Assembly: GCF_900105055.1 (NCBI RefSeq)
Contig: NZ_FNTA01000004.1
Span: 5,735,501-5,799,500, forward strand
Origin: Amycolatopsis lurida
GTDB lineage: Bacteria; Actinomycetota; Actinomycetes; Mycobacteriales; Pseudonocardiaceae
Length of the DNA stretch: 64,000 bases
Direction of reading: 5' to 3'
Under the pieces are notes generated by a model, which worked only from the letters and a program-made list of their open reading frames with translations, was not told the origin of the DNA and did no database searches. Positions 8,874 to 16,337 of this stretch are shown piece after piece. Within the stretch, counting starts at the first letter, position 1; the number at the start of each line of letters is the position of its first letter. The position numbers were made by a program, and so were the translations under genes.

Positions 8874-9899
8874 TCAGCCCAGCAGGTAGGACGTGTGCAG
8901 CATGACAGTCTCGTCGACGGGAACGGAGACGGTGTTGTCGGTCCACATGGCCAGGTCACCGTTTCGCTCGATACTGAGGTCGAGGAACTGGTGCGAGCCG
9001 ACGTGGTGGCCACTCCAGGTGTTCCCGGCCCAGCGGTGGGCGTACTGCGGCTGGTAGGCCTGCGGCATCTTCAGGATCACCGTGCCGTGTCCGGCCGGGG
9101 TGTTCTGGCGCGTGACCGCGCCCCGCACGTACACCGTGGGGCCGATCCTGCGTATGTGGACCGCGGTGGCGTCCTGGGAGTCGCCTGGTCTTCCCGCCGT
9201 CCAGCCGGTGACCACGGGGACGGCCTGCCAGCCCGTGTCGTCCTCCACCACCAGCGATCGCCACGTGGCACCGGTCCAGAACTCGAGTCTGCCGGTGTCG
9301 GCACGATGCACGTACAGGCCGGGGTAGGCGTCGGCGGGACGTTCGCTCGCGTTGCGCACGGGCAGGATCCCGCCCACCGCGCAGGTGTACGGGCGCAGGT
9401 CGGTGATGTCGCCGCCGGTCACGGTCGAGGTGTTGGCCCGCACCGTGACCCTGGCGAGCTTGAGCACGTCGCCGGTCACCACCGGGTCGCTCGGTTGCGA
9501 CGCGGGGCCGCCCGGGACGATCTCGACGGCGAACTTCGATGTCGAGTCGCCGTACTGAGCGTCCGTCTGCCTGGCGACGACGAGATCGTGCCGGTTGTAC
9601 GAGCCGTGGGCGGGCACCTTCAGCACGTCGAGTGTCTTCTGCTCGTCCAGCGTCGCCAGGTACGCGCCCGCGGCGGCGTGCCGGGTGCCCTGGATGACGG
9701 CCTGGAACGGTTGCACGGTCACGTTTCCCGACGGCGTGGCGGTGGCGCGGACCACGCCGGGATCGCCGGGGGCGGGCCGCAGGCCGGTGCGGGACTGTGC
9801 CGGGGTCCTCCCGGGCGCGGCGAGGGCCGCGGTGGCCAGCCGGGCGTCCTCGGCGTCGACAACGGCGCCGCCGACCCAGCCGGAGTCGCGTTCTGGCAT
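8874..9899 (-). CDS. Tail fibre/receptor-binding protein paralogue B
   Basis: A 341-residue protein starting MPERDSGWVGGAVVDAEDAR. Its first about 200 residues align closely with the neighbouring upstream gene (shared SRTGLRPA, NPFQAV/QPFQAV, HDL(I/V)VARQTDAQYGD and VTGDV blocks). The last about 130 residues differ fully and form a beta-rich domain (WRSLVVEDDTGWQAVPVV, GPTVYVRGAVTRQNTP, GTVILKMPQAYQPQ) like phage fibre heads. A strong ribosome binding site (AGGAGACG) precedes the ATG at 9899, 11 bp after the first fibre gene. Inference: conserved tail-docking part and variable target-binding part. Confidence 0.72.
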   Translation of the reverse strand: MPERDSGWVGGAVVDAEDARLATAALAAPGRTPAQSRTGLRPAPGDPGVVRATATPSGNVTVQPFQAVIQGTRHAAAGAYLATLDEQKTLDVLKVPAHGSYNRHDLVVARQTDAQYGDSTSKFAVEIVPGGPASQPSDPVVTGDVLKLARVTVRANTSTVTGGDITDLRPYTCAVGGILPVRNASERPADAYPGLYVHRADTGRLEFWTGATWRSLVVEDDTGWQAVPVVTGWTAGRPGDSQDATAVHIRRIGPTVYVRGAVTRQNTPAGHGTVILKMPQAYQPQYAHRWAGNTWSGHHVGSHQFLDLSIERNGDLAMWTDNTVSVPVDETVMLHTSYLLG

Positions 9900-9910
9900 G
9901 GTTTCGTCTC

Positions 9911-10963
9911 CTAGCTCGGGATCGCGAGAACGTTGATGGAGTCGTACGGATGGCCCCAGCCAACATGGGCCGACCCGTCACCGTCGAACCGCTGGATGCC
10001 CAGCTCGACGGTGACGACCGTGTCGGCGGGCTGACTGGCGATCCCGGTCACCGAACCGGTGGCCATCCCGGCGCCGATCGGGGTGTTGACCACGGTCAGG
10101 CCGACCGTGGTGCCGTTGGCCTGCAACGTGATGTCGTACCGGTCGGCCGCACCGGAGGTGTCGTAGAAGGCGATCGCGGTGATCAACAGCCGTCGCGCGA
10201 AGTACACGGCGGGGATGGTCAGCCGGTTGAACACGAGGCGGTTGCCGCCCACCGTGTCGCCGCCTTGCGGCCAGCCCGGATCGTTGGGTCCGTAGATGGC
10301 CAGCGAGTTGGCCACGGCGGGTTTCCAAGCCGTGCCCTCGTAGACCTCGAGCACCCTGAGGTCCTGGCGGTACACCAGCTGGCCGGCGTACGGCACGGCG
10401 GGCCGGTTCACCTCTCCCTGGACCGGCACGACACCACCGGCGGAGCTGGTGAACACGCGCCGGTCCTGGAGCTGCGGCGAACCGATCGTCGTCGCGTTAG
10501 CGGGTACCGTGATCCGGCCCAGCACGATGACGTCCCCGGTGACCGTGGGCTCCACCGGCGTTTGCGCGGGCGTTCCCGCGACCAGGCCGACGGTCATCGC
10601 CGACGTGGTGTCGCCGTACTGGGCGTCGGTCTGGCGCGCCACGATCAGGTCGTGCCGGGCGTAGGTCGCGTGGGCGGGCACCGCACCGAGCACGTCGATC
10701 GTCTTGGCCTGGTCCAGGGTCACCAGGTACGAGCCCGCGCTGGGCGAACGGGTCCCCTGCACGACCGCCTGGAACGGATTGACCTGCACCTTGCCGGACG
10801 GCGGACTGGTCGGGACGACCCGGCCCGCGCTCGCCGCCGGCCGCAGCCCGGTCCGGCTCTGCACCGGGGAGTTCCCGGCGGCCACCAGGGAACCGGTGGC
10901 GAGCCGGGCGTCCTCGGCGTCGACGACGCCACCGGACAGCCAGCCGGAATCACGCTCGGGCAT
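9911..10963 (-). CDS. Tail fibre/receptor-binding protein paralogue A
   Basis: A 350-residue protein starting MPERDSGWLSGGVVDAEDAR, a tandem paralogue of the next gene. The N-terminal about 200 residues are conserved between the two. From about residue 205 it has its own C-terminal domain (LVYRQDLRVLEVYEGTAW, GPNDPGWPQGGDTVGG, LTIPAVYFARRLLITAIAF and a carbohydrate-module-like end with FDGDGSAHVGWGHPYDS). The ATG at 10963 has a GAGGAG site upstream and follows the distal tail gene by 24 bp. A role in binding a surface ligand is inferred from position and paralogy. Confidence 0.72.
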   Translation of the reverse strand: MPERDSGWLSGGVVDAEDARLATGSLVAAGNSPVQSRTGLRPAASAGRVVPTSPPSGKVQVNPFQAVVQGTRSPSAGSYLVTLDQAKTIDVLGAVPAHATYARHDLIVARQTDAQYGDTTSAMTVGLVAGTPAQTPVEPTVTGDVIVLGRITVPANATTIGSPQLQDRRVFTSSAGGVVPVQGEVNRPAVPYAGQLVYRQDLRVLEVYEGTAWKPAVANSLAIYGPNDPGWPQGGDTVGGNRLVFNRLTIPAVYFARRLLITAIAFYDTSGAADRYDITLQANGTTVGLTVVNTPIGAGMATGSVTGIASQPADTVVTVELGIQRFDGDGSAHVGWGHPYDSINVLAIPS

Positions 10964-10987
10964 CAGTGGCTCCTCGGGTCGAAACGG

Positions 10988-11863
10988 TCAGCTCCATGCG
11001 TCACGCCATTCGGCGGTCAGCCGCGCGGCCGGGTTGTAGACGGCGGCCCGGAACGCGACGTCGATCCCGCCGCGGCCGAGCGGGAACCAGCGGGAATGGG
11101 GTAACAGCACCGAGCGGCGCGACGCGAGGCCTTGCAGCAGCACGGTTCGCGCGTCGGTGTCCACGACGAGCACCTCGCCGGCGGCCAGCTGGATCTGAAA
11201 CGCCAGCTCTTCACCGGTCTGGGTGTTGACGATCACCGGGTCGGCGCACGGGCCGCTGATCTTCCACGTCGGCCAGGCCGCCACCGTGCCGTCGTTCGCC
11301 AGCGACAGCCTGCCGCCGGTGGCACCGGTGCCGAAGTCCAGGGGGAAGGTCAGCGGGAACGTCAACCCGCCCGCGGAGCTGGGCAGCGGACAGCTCGCGA
11401 CACGCAGTTCGGCGGAGTAGCGCAGTGGATCCGGCGCGGTGACCTGTACCGAGAACTCGAAGACGCCCGCCTTCTTGTCCAGGATCTTCGACTCGCTGGA
11501 CAGCCGCACCATCGCCCGGCGCACCGCGTGGGGCTCGGTCACCACGAGTGGGAACAGCCGCGATCCGTCGTTGAGCACGGCGGCCAACCGGTCTTTGGCG
11601 CGCTCCTTGCTGATCCGGTCCGGCGCGACCGCGGTGCCCTCCAACGTGATCACCCTGGGCGAGCGATAGGACGGCGCGTCGAACGCGCCGTCCCGCTCCG
11701 GCCGGTCGGTCAGCGTGAGCCGGACGGAGGGGGAGGAGGCCCAGCCTTCCTCCTTGGTCACCCACCACTCCACGCCCTCGGTGTCGACCGTATTGCCCGC
11801 CCAGCCGTCGACCGAGAAAACCGGTTGCTGCAGAACGGTTCCCGGGGGCCGCATCGTGGTCAT
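10988..11863 (-). CDS. Distal tail protein (Sipho_tail/Dit-like)
   Basis: A 291-residue protein starting MTTMRPPGTVLQQPVFSVDG. The order RSPRVITLEGTAVAPDR, then FEFSVQVTAPDPLRYS and the C-terminal LANDGTVAAWPTWKISGP with SRWFPLGRGGIDVAF is typical of siphoviral phage tail components that form the ring at the distal end of the tube. The ATG at 11863 overlaps the tape measure stop by 4 bp, so the annotated start is better than the longer open frame to 12292. In phages this gene sits directly after the tape measure, exactly as here. Confidence 0.85.
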   Translation of the reverse strand: MTTMRPPGTVLQQPVFSVDGWAGNTVDTEGVEWWVTKEEGWASSPSVRLTLTDRPERDGAFDAPSYRSPRVITLEGTAVAPDRISKERAKDRLAAVLNDGSRLFPLVVTEPHAVRRAMVRLSSESKILDKKAGVFEFSVQVTAPDPLRYSAELRVASCPLPSSAGGLTFPLTFPLDFGTGATGGRLSLANDGTVAAWPTWKISGPCADPVIVNTQTGEELAFQIQLAAGEVLVVDTDARTVLLQGLASRRSVLLPHSRWFPLGRGGIDVAFRAAVYNPAARLTAEWRDAWS

Positions 11864-12996
11864 CGCTTCCCCGCCCAGGCGAGTTCGCGCGCGGCGATCC
11901 GGCCGATCTCGTATTCGGACTGCCGCGCCCTCGGGTGGATGTTCACCGTGACCGGCTTGTCGTCGCGGCGTTTGTTCGTCAGGTCGAGCAGTTGCGGCAG
12001 CTTCGACAACGGGATGATCGCCTCGGCGTGCCCGGCCTCGGCGACGTTCACCAGCCGCCCGCCCGGCACCGGCGTGGCGATACCGCCCGCGGCCAGCTGC
12101 GGGATCTGCGGCAGGTTGATCCCGAAGGTCTTCCCGCCGACGAACGGCACCCAGTCCGGGATGGTGACGCTGATGCTGTTGAGGCCGCGGATGGCCATGT
12201 TGACCAGGCCGATGATCGCGTTGATGGGGGCCTTGACCGCCCCGAGTACCGCTTCGAACGCGGCGCGCGCGAAACCGGCCAGCCCGTCCCACGCCGCGCG
12301 CAACGCGCCGGTCACCCGGTTCCAGACGGCCGGGATGGCCTCACCGATCCAGGTGATGACCGGCATGATCACGTTCTTGATGCCGTTCCAGGCACCGGAG
12401 ACGACCGTGCTGATCACGTTCATGGCGGTGCGGAAGATCGTGGAGATCACGTTCCAGACCGTGGAAATGACCGTCTGGATGACGTTCATGACGGTCCGGA
12501 TCACCGTCATGACGATGTTTATGTACGTCCGGACGTAGGTCTCGATCCACGGCCATACCGCGCTGATGATCTTGCGGATGAAATCCATCACCGCGCCGAC
12601 GACCTGCCCGATGATCCGGAAGGCCGCCGACACGACTTGCCGCACGCGCTGCGACTGCATGGCCATGTCGACGATCTTGGCGACCAGCGGCAGCAACAGG
12701 CTCAGCAGGAAGCCGAGGACGTTGGCCTTCATCGCGGCGTTGAGTCCTCTTTGGGCGGTGGTCGCCGTGCGCAGCCCCTGGCTGAACCGGGAGAAGAACC
12801 CGCCACCGGACGCCGCCTGCCGCCCGGCCTGCTGTACGGACCTGGCCGCCTGGTCGGCCGCGGTCTTGAGCTGGCGGACCTGGGTGGCGCTCTGGCTCGT
12901 GGCCGTACGGAACTGGCCGCCCGCCCCACTGGCCTGCGCCAGCGCCGCACGGAACCGGCCGACCGCGCCCGTGGCCTGTACCAAGGCATTTCTCAT
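11860..12996 (-). CDS. Short tape measure protein
   Basis: A 378-residue protein of strongly helical, hydrophobic composition. Residues about 90-260 repeat the pattern V-x-x-x-I/V with regularly spaced Trp/Phe (TVMNVIQTVISTVWNVISTI). The C-terminal block GGIATPVPGGRLVNVAEAG followed by HAEAIIPLSKL is a hallmark of tape measure proteins. If the usual 0.15 nm per residue rule holds, the tail would be only about 55-60 nm long; full siphophage tape measures are often 800-2000 residues. A GAAGGAAG site precedes the ATG at 12996. It lies between the chaperone genes and the distal tail gene as in lambda-like tails. Confidence 0.85.
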   Translation of the reverse strand: MRNALVQATGAVGRFRAALAQASGAGGQFRTATSQSATQVRQLKTAADQAARSVQQAGRQAASGGGFFSRFSQGLRTATTAQRGLNAAMKANVLGFLLSLLLPLVAKIVDMAMQSQRVRQVVSAAFRIIGQVVGAVMDFIRKIISAVWPWIETYVRTYINIVMTVIRTVMNVIQTVISTVWNVISTIFRTAMNVISTVVSGAWNGIKNVIMPVITWIGEAIPAVWNRVTGALRAAWDGLAGFARAAFEAVLGAVKAPINAIIGLVNMAIRGLNSISVTIPDWVPFVGGKTFGINLPQIPQLAAGGIATPVPGGRLVNVAEAGHAEAIIPLSKLPQLLDLTNKRRDDKPVTVNIHPRARQSEYEIGRIAARELAWAGKR

Positions 12997-13029
12997 GCTG
13001 GCTGGCTTCCTTCGTCTGCGTGGTGATGA

Positions 13030-13713
13030 TCAGCGGAGGGACTGTTCGATCGCGTCGAGCCGTTGTTTGAGCTGGTTCATGGTGGCGCTCGTCCCCTTGA
13101 CCGCGTTGTTGAGCTCGTTGACGGCGCTGCGAGTCTTTTTGCCCTCGGCCCTGATCGCCGCGGCTTCCTCGCCTCCCGCCTTGCGGGTCTTCTGGTTGGC
13201 GTCTTTGATGCTTTTGTTGATAGCGTTCTGCAGGTTGTTGATGCGGACGTTGACCGCTTTCACTTCTGTGTTGACCTTGTTGCGGACGGCGTCGTCGTCG
13301 GCCTTGACTTCCTTCTTCGTCGCCAGGCCCTCGATGGCTTGTTGCGCCTTGGTCGCGACACGGTTCGCGGTCTCCGCGAGCTCCTTCGCCGAAGTGCCGA
13401 GTTTTTTGAGCTGGTCGGGTGCCTCACCCCGTGCTTCCGCCCGGCGTTTCTGGACGATCTCCCAGATCGACGGTGGCTCCAGCTTGAACGCGGTCCATTC
13501 GACCTTGAACAGGTTGAGCGCGCTCGTGACGCCGTTGAGCTCGTTCTTGATGGCCGTGACCTCGCCCTTGTGGAGCACGGCCGGGTCGGGGAACGCGACC
13601 TTGAACGCGGCGACGACCTGCTTGATCATCGCCTCGCTCTGCTCAGGCGTCATCGGGCCGGGGCCGGGGCCGGGGCCGGTCGGGTAATAGCCCCCGATGG
13701 GCGGCATGGTCAC
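13030..13713 (-). CDS. Coiled-coil protein of the tail cluster, unknown function
   Basis: A 227-residue protein. Residues 1-25 include a Pro-Gly tract (PTGPGPGPGP); from about residue 85 onward it is a long charged helix region rich in Lys, Glu, Ala and Asn (for example KELAETANRVATKAQQAIEG and VNVRINNLQNAINKSIKDAN) predicted to be coiled coil. The GTG start at 13713 has an AGGAGG site. It stands between the G-T chaperone and the tape measure. No family is recognised. It might be a second ruler-like or shaft component, or a chaperone for the hydrophobic tape measure; both are guesses. Confidence 0.7.
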   Translation of the reverse strand: MTMPPIGGYYPTGPGPGPGPMTPEQSEAMIKQVVAAFKVAFPDPAVLHKGEVTAIKNELNGVTSALNLFKVEWTAFKLEPPSIWEIVQKRRAEARGEAPDQLKKLGTSAKELAETANRVATKAQQAIEGLATKKEVKADDDAVRNKVNTEVKAVNVRINNLQNAINKSIKDANQKTRKAGGEEAAAIRAEGKKTRSAVNELNNAVKGTSATMNQLKQRLDAIEQSLR

Positions 13714-13722
13714 GTCTGCCTC

Positions 13723-14130
13723 CTAACCACTGCGCAGGAAGGCGAGGATCTCGCTCGCGTCCGTGCTTTCGGGTTCCGCCGTCGGTGCTTCCTCGTCGGC
13801 CGCTTCGGGGCCCGGACGTGGAATGGCTTGCGGGTACGGGATCTCTTCGGCGTTCTCGTCCCGGTTGACGGTGGCGAACATCCAGTTCGACACCGCCAGG
13901 TGATCCACCACCGCGGCCAGCAGATGGTCGCTCAGGCGCCACTCCGCTTCCTCGCCGTGCAGCGATTTCGCGAACGACGAATCCCGCGGCAGGTGCTCGA
14001 TGAGCACCTTCAACCGCCGGGACGACAGTTTCTCCCGGTACCAGTCGAGCAGATCCACGTTGTAGTACCGCAGCAGGTCGGCCTCGAGGGCCTCGGCATG
14101 CTCTTCGACGAGCGTGCCGAGGCTCAGCCT
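13723..14130 (-). CDS. Tail assembly chaperone T part, made by -1 frameshift from G
   Basis: The frame is open without a start codon up to the end of the G gene and reads LSLGTLVEEHAEALEADLL then RYYNVDLLDWYREKLSSRR and LKVLIEHLPRDSSFAKSL, the conserved T-domain pattern of actinophage gpG-T. It is in the -1 frame relative to G. A GTG at 14058 exists but would cut off the conserved N-terminal part and has no good ribosome binding site. The product is thus a G-T fusion of about 230 residues, with the T part adding about 135. The C-terminal tail (residues AADEEAPTAEPESTDASE) is acidic and probably disordered. Confidence 0.8.
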   Translation of the reverse strand, partial: RLSLGTLVEEHAEALEADLLRYYNVDLLDWYREKLSSRRLKVLIEHLPRDSSFAKSLHGEEAEWRLSDHLLAAVVDHLAVSNWMFATVNRDENAEEIPYPQAIPRPGPEAADEEAPTAEPESTDASEILAFLRSG

Positions 14131-14414
14131 TCCCCCAGCGGCAGACCCGTCTCCTTGCCGTAGGCCTCCAACAGCGCGGCGACGTCCTGCACGGTCACCA
14201 GGTGCTTGTCGAAGCGCTCGTACTGCTCCTCGCCGAGCAGTATTTCGAGCAGGCCGTCGACGTCGTTGTCGTCGACCTGGCTCAGTTTCCTGGCCATGGC
14301 GCGCGGGAACTCGCGGGGCAGCCGGAAGACCTCGTCGTCCAGTTCGAACTCCCAGTCCGTGCCGTCCACTTCGAGGCGCTGGGCTCGAGCGGCGTTGACG
14401 TTGAAGCGGGTCAT
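14124..14414 (-). CDS. Tail assembly chaperone G
   Basis: A 96-residue protein (MTRFNVNAARAQRLEVDGTD start) that is small, acidic and helical, positioned between the tail tube gene and the tape measure as lambda gpG is. The ATG at 14414 has an AAAGGAC site. The last codons (CTG GGG GAA GGC TGA) contain the frameshift heptamer G GGG GAA six bases before the stop. G and the G-T fusion normally coat the tape measure protein and recruit tube subunits during assembly. Confidence 0.85.
   Translation of the reverse strand: MTRFNVNAARAQRLEVDGTDWEFELDDEVFRLPREFPRAMARKLSQVDDNDVDGLLEILLGEEQYERFDKHLVTVQDVAALLEAYGKETGLPLGEG
14130..14136 (-). promoter_or_regulatory. Predicted -1 programmed frameshift site (G GGG GAA)
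   Basis: On the minus strand the zero frame reads CTG GGG GAA GGC TGA. The heptamer G GGG GAA fits the X XXY YYZ type slip; after a -1 shift the next codons are AGG CTG AGC CTC, which enter the open T frame directly. The position at the end of G and before T is the same as in lambda and many actinophages. Efficiency cannot be judged from sequence. Confidence 0.75.
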
Positions 14415-14451
14415 GGCTGTGTCCTTTCGGAGCAGGGCGGAGAGTCGATCG

Positions 14452-15024
14452 TCAGACGGCGGCGTAGGCCGGGTCCTTCATCAGGAAGGTGACCAGCGGG
14501 GCCTTCTCGTCGACGGCCAGCGCCGTGTAGGTGACGCCGAGTTTCAGCGGAGCGGTGCGCACCAGCGCCATCTCCTCGGTCTCGGTGACCTGTCCACGCG
14601 CGACGATGAGGCGGTACTTCACGTCGTTGCCGTCGGTGAACTCCACGCCGAGCATGCGCTCGTCGAACTTCGGCTCGGCGGCCATCTCGTACTTGTGGAC
14701 GCCCGACGTCCCGACCTGCGTGACCGCGCCGCCCCCGAAGAAGAACGGCATCGTGTCCTCGTTGAGCTGCAGCATCTGGAACTTGAAGGTCAGGTCGCGG
14801 TCGGAGTAGACGAATCGGGCGGGGCTGACGCTCTGCCACGTGTCGATCGGGTCGATCTTGTCCTTCTTGGCCACCTTGACCCCGTCGGTCGTGGTGTAGC
14901 CGAGATCCTTCCAGTCGGCGCCCCACGCCGCGGTGGTGTCCGCGGGAGCCGCGGTGCCCAGCGGGGCGACGAGGACACGGCCGCTACCGGCGACCCGGAT
15001 CTCCTTGGCGTTGGAACCAGCCAT
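14452..15024 (-). CDS. Major tail tube protein
   Basis: A 190-residue protein starting MAGSNAKEIRVAGSGRVLVA. Patterns such as PLGTAAPADTTAAWGADWKD, LGYTTTDGVKV, SDRDLTFKFQMLQLNEDT and the C-terminal LGVTYTALAVDEKAPLVTF are typical of the tail tube proteins of actinophages (phage_TTP-like fold). A GAGGAGTGAG site precedes the ATG at 15024. It would polymerise into the non-contractile tube. No sheath gene accompanies it, which separates this cluster from contractile injection systems. Confidence 0.85.
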   Translation of the reverse strand: MAGSNAKEIRVAGSGRVLVAPLGTAAPADTTAAWGADWKDLGYTTTDGVKVAKKDKIDPIDTWQSVSPARFVYSDRDLTFKFQMLQLNEDTMPFFFGGGAVTQVGTSGVHKYEMAAEPKFDERMLGVEFTDGNDVKYRLIVARGQVTETEEMALVRTAPLKLGVTYTALAVDEKAPLVTFLMKDPAYAAV

Positions 15025-15057
15025 CTGTGCTCACTCCTCGGTTCGGAACGGAAAGGG

Positions 15058-15462
15058 TCAGGCCGGCCGGACGAGCAGCCGCACCGTGGCCAGGTAGCGG
15101 CTGGCCGCCGCGTGGTGGTAGTCGGGCAGCCAGCGCGGCCCGTCCATCTCGGCGACGTCGACCACCCGCGCGCCGCCGTAGCCGACTTCGCGCAACGTGA
15201 GGACCGCGGCCCTCGCGAGCAACGCCACCCCGTGCGCGGCCGTCTTGTCGGGGCCGTAGCACTCCAGATCGATCAACGGCTGGTCGAGGTACTGGTCGTC
15301 GATCCACGCGCCGCCGACGCGCGAGACCAGCACGGTTTTCCGGGTGCCGTCGAACCCGGGCGGCGGCTTGTTGTCCACGAGGATCCCGGCCAGTTCCGCG
15401 CGGTTCTTGATCGAGTCGACGACCAGCCGCTCGACATCGGGGAAGACGATCGGGCCGGTCAC
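15058..15462 (-). CDS. Tail terminator-like protein
   Basis: A 134-residue protein (GTG start, TGPIVFPDVERLVVDSIKN). The sequence KTVLVSRVGGAWIDDQYLDQ followed by PLIDLECYGPDKTAAHGVAL and the end RYLATVRLLVRP match tail terminator proteins (lambda gpU-like) that cap the tube. The frame continues upstream but the GTG at 15462 overlaps the previous stop by 4 bp (GTGA type), showing translational coupling. In complete phages this protein joins tail to head; with no head genes here it may simply close the tube. Confidence 0.8.
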   Translation of the reverse strand: MTGPIVFPDVERLVVDSIKNRAELAGILVDNKPPPGFDGTRKTVLVSRVGGAWIDDQYLDQPLIDLECYGPDKTAAHGVALLARAAVLTLREVGYGGARVVDVAEMDGPRWLPDYHHAAASRYLATVRLLVRPA

Positions 15463-15623
15463 TCCTTGCTCGCCTCGGCCCGCTCGGCCGCGGGTTCGCC
15501 GCCGTCGTCCTCGGCGCGCACCGCGATCCGGCCGACCAACGTGACCGCGACCTGGTCGTCGACATCGACCACGTCGCCGGGGGCGTGGCCGTCCCACCAA
15601 TAGGTGAGTCGAATTCTGGGCAT
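15459..15623 (-). CDS. Small first protein of the tail cluster
   Basis: A 54-residue protein (MPRIRLTYWWDGHAPGDVVD start) with an SH3-like short beta pattern (VVDVDDQVAVTLVGRIAVRA) and an acidic-alanine C-terminus. The ATG at 15623 has an AGGGAGA site. It overlaps the tail terminator gene by 4 bp. Similar short proteins precede tail terminator genes in some actinophage genomes, where they lie in the head-tail region; its role is unknown. It marks the upstream end of the cluster. Confidence 0.7.
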   Translation of the reverse strand: MPRIRLTYWWDGHAPGDVVDVDDQVAVTLVGRIAVRAEDDGGEPAAERAEASKE

Positions 15624-16139
15624 GGCTCTCCCTGTAAAAGCGCTGGCGGGCAGCGAAACGCGAGCTGGCAGAATCGCGCGCGTGAATGCCGCGGGCTCGG
15701 TGAATTCATGCGGAGAGGTGCGGGTGAAATGGTGAACCACGCCCGCAATGCGCCTGGTGCTGGCGCGTCAACCGTCGAGCGGGTACACGTATCCCCCCGG
15801 AATGTCGTGGTATTACCCCGAAAACGCGAGAGCTCCGCAGGCTGACCCCGATATCGCTCTGCCGGTGCTTGAGGCCGAGTATACGCAAATCGGCGTCCGG
15901 CTCAAACGATTCGCCCGATAAGGCAAGGCAGGTTCTTTCGGGCAAGATCACTCGGGTTTGGATTGTTCTTACGAATTTCTGTGGCGGTATCGAAGCGGAG
16001 GCCGCCCGCCGGGAGAAAGCCGCCCTGGTTTCCGCGGTATCCGTTGAACCGGACCGGCCCCGCGAAGGAGGGGTGAGCGGGCCGGCGGAGCGACTGGTCA
16101 CGCACGGTCACGCGACGGTCACCGACGTGTCGTAGTGGG
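15624..16139. other. Gene-free upstream region of the tail cluster
   Basis: About 516 bp between the first tail gene and the tRNA. No convincing ORF on either strand. It contains AT-richer stretches (around 15935-15985) than its surroundings and should hold the tail-cluster promoter, but I could not pick a -35/-10 pair with confidence. Confidence 0.6.
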
Positions 16140-16213
16140 TGGGCCCGGAGAGACTCGAACTCTCACTGGCACGGACCTAAACCGTGTGCCTCTGCCAATT
16201 GGGCTACGGGCCC
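16140..16213 (-). tRNA. Class I tRNA with UAG anticodon (Leu CUA codon), atypical
   Basis: The minus strand folds as a tRNA: 7-bp acceptor GGGCCCG/CGGGCCC, D arm with AATTGGCA loop, anticodon stem CACGG/CCGTG with loop TTTAGGT, a 5-nt variable loop (CCAGT), T arm GAGAG-TTCGAGT-CTCTC, discriminator A. The anticodon is UAG, which reads leucine CUA, and the loop equals that of ordinary tRNA-Leu(UAG). Leucine tRNAs normally have a long variable arm, which is missing. The D stem has one mismatch. CCA is not encoded (ACCC follows). Functionality and charging are uncertain. Confidence 0.8.
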
Positions 16214-16337
16214 CAGTACTGCCCCGAAATCGTAGCGTGCGACACGATCCGCGTTTCTCGGCGTGGCCGGTGCCACCGTGAGGGGCGGCGTCCTCTAACG
16301 TGGGCTTCCAGCAAGTCCGTCGCGGCGAGGAGGACAC

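Noticed and set aside
7548-15623. Contractile injection system or complete prophage
   Set aside because: No sheath, baseplate AAA ATPase, capsid, portal or terminase gene; tube, G-T and Dit genes are siphoviral.
7556-16147. att-site pair for the tail cluster using the tRNA 3' end
   Set aside because: Only an 8-bp GGGCCCGG match exists near 7570; this is expected by chance in such DNA and no integrase is present.
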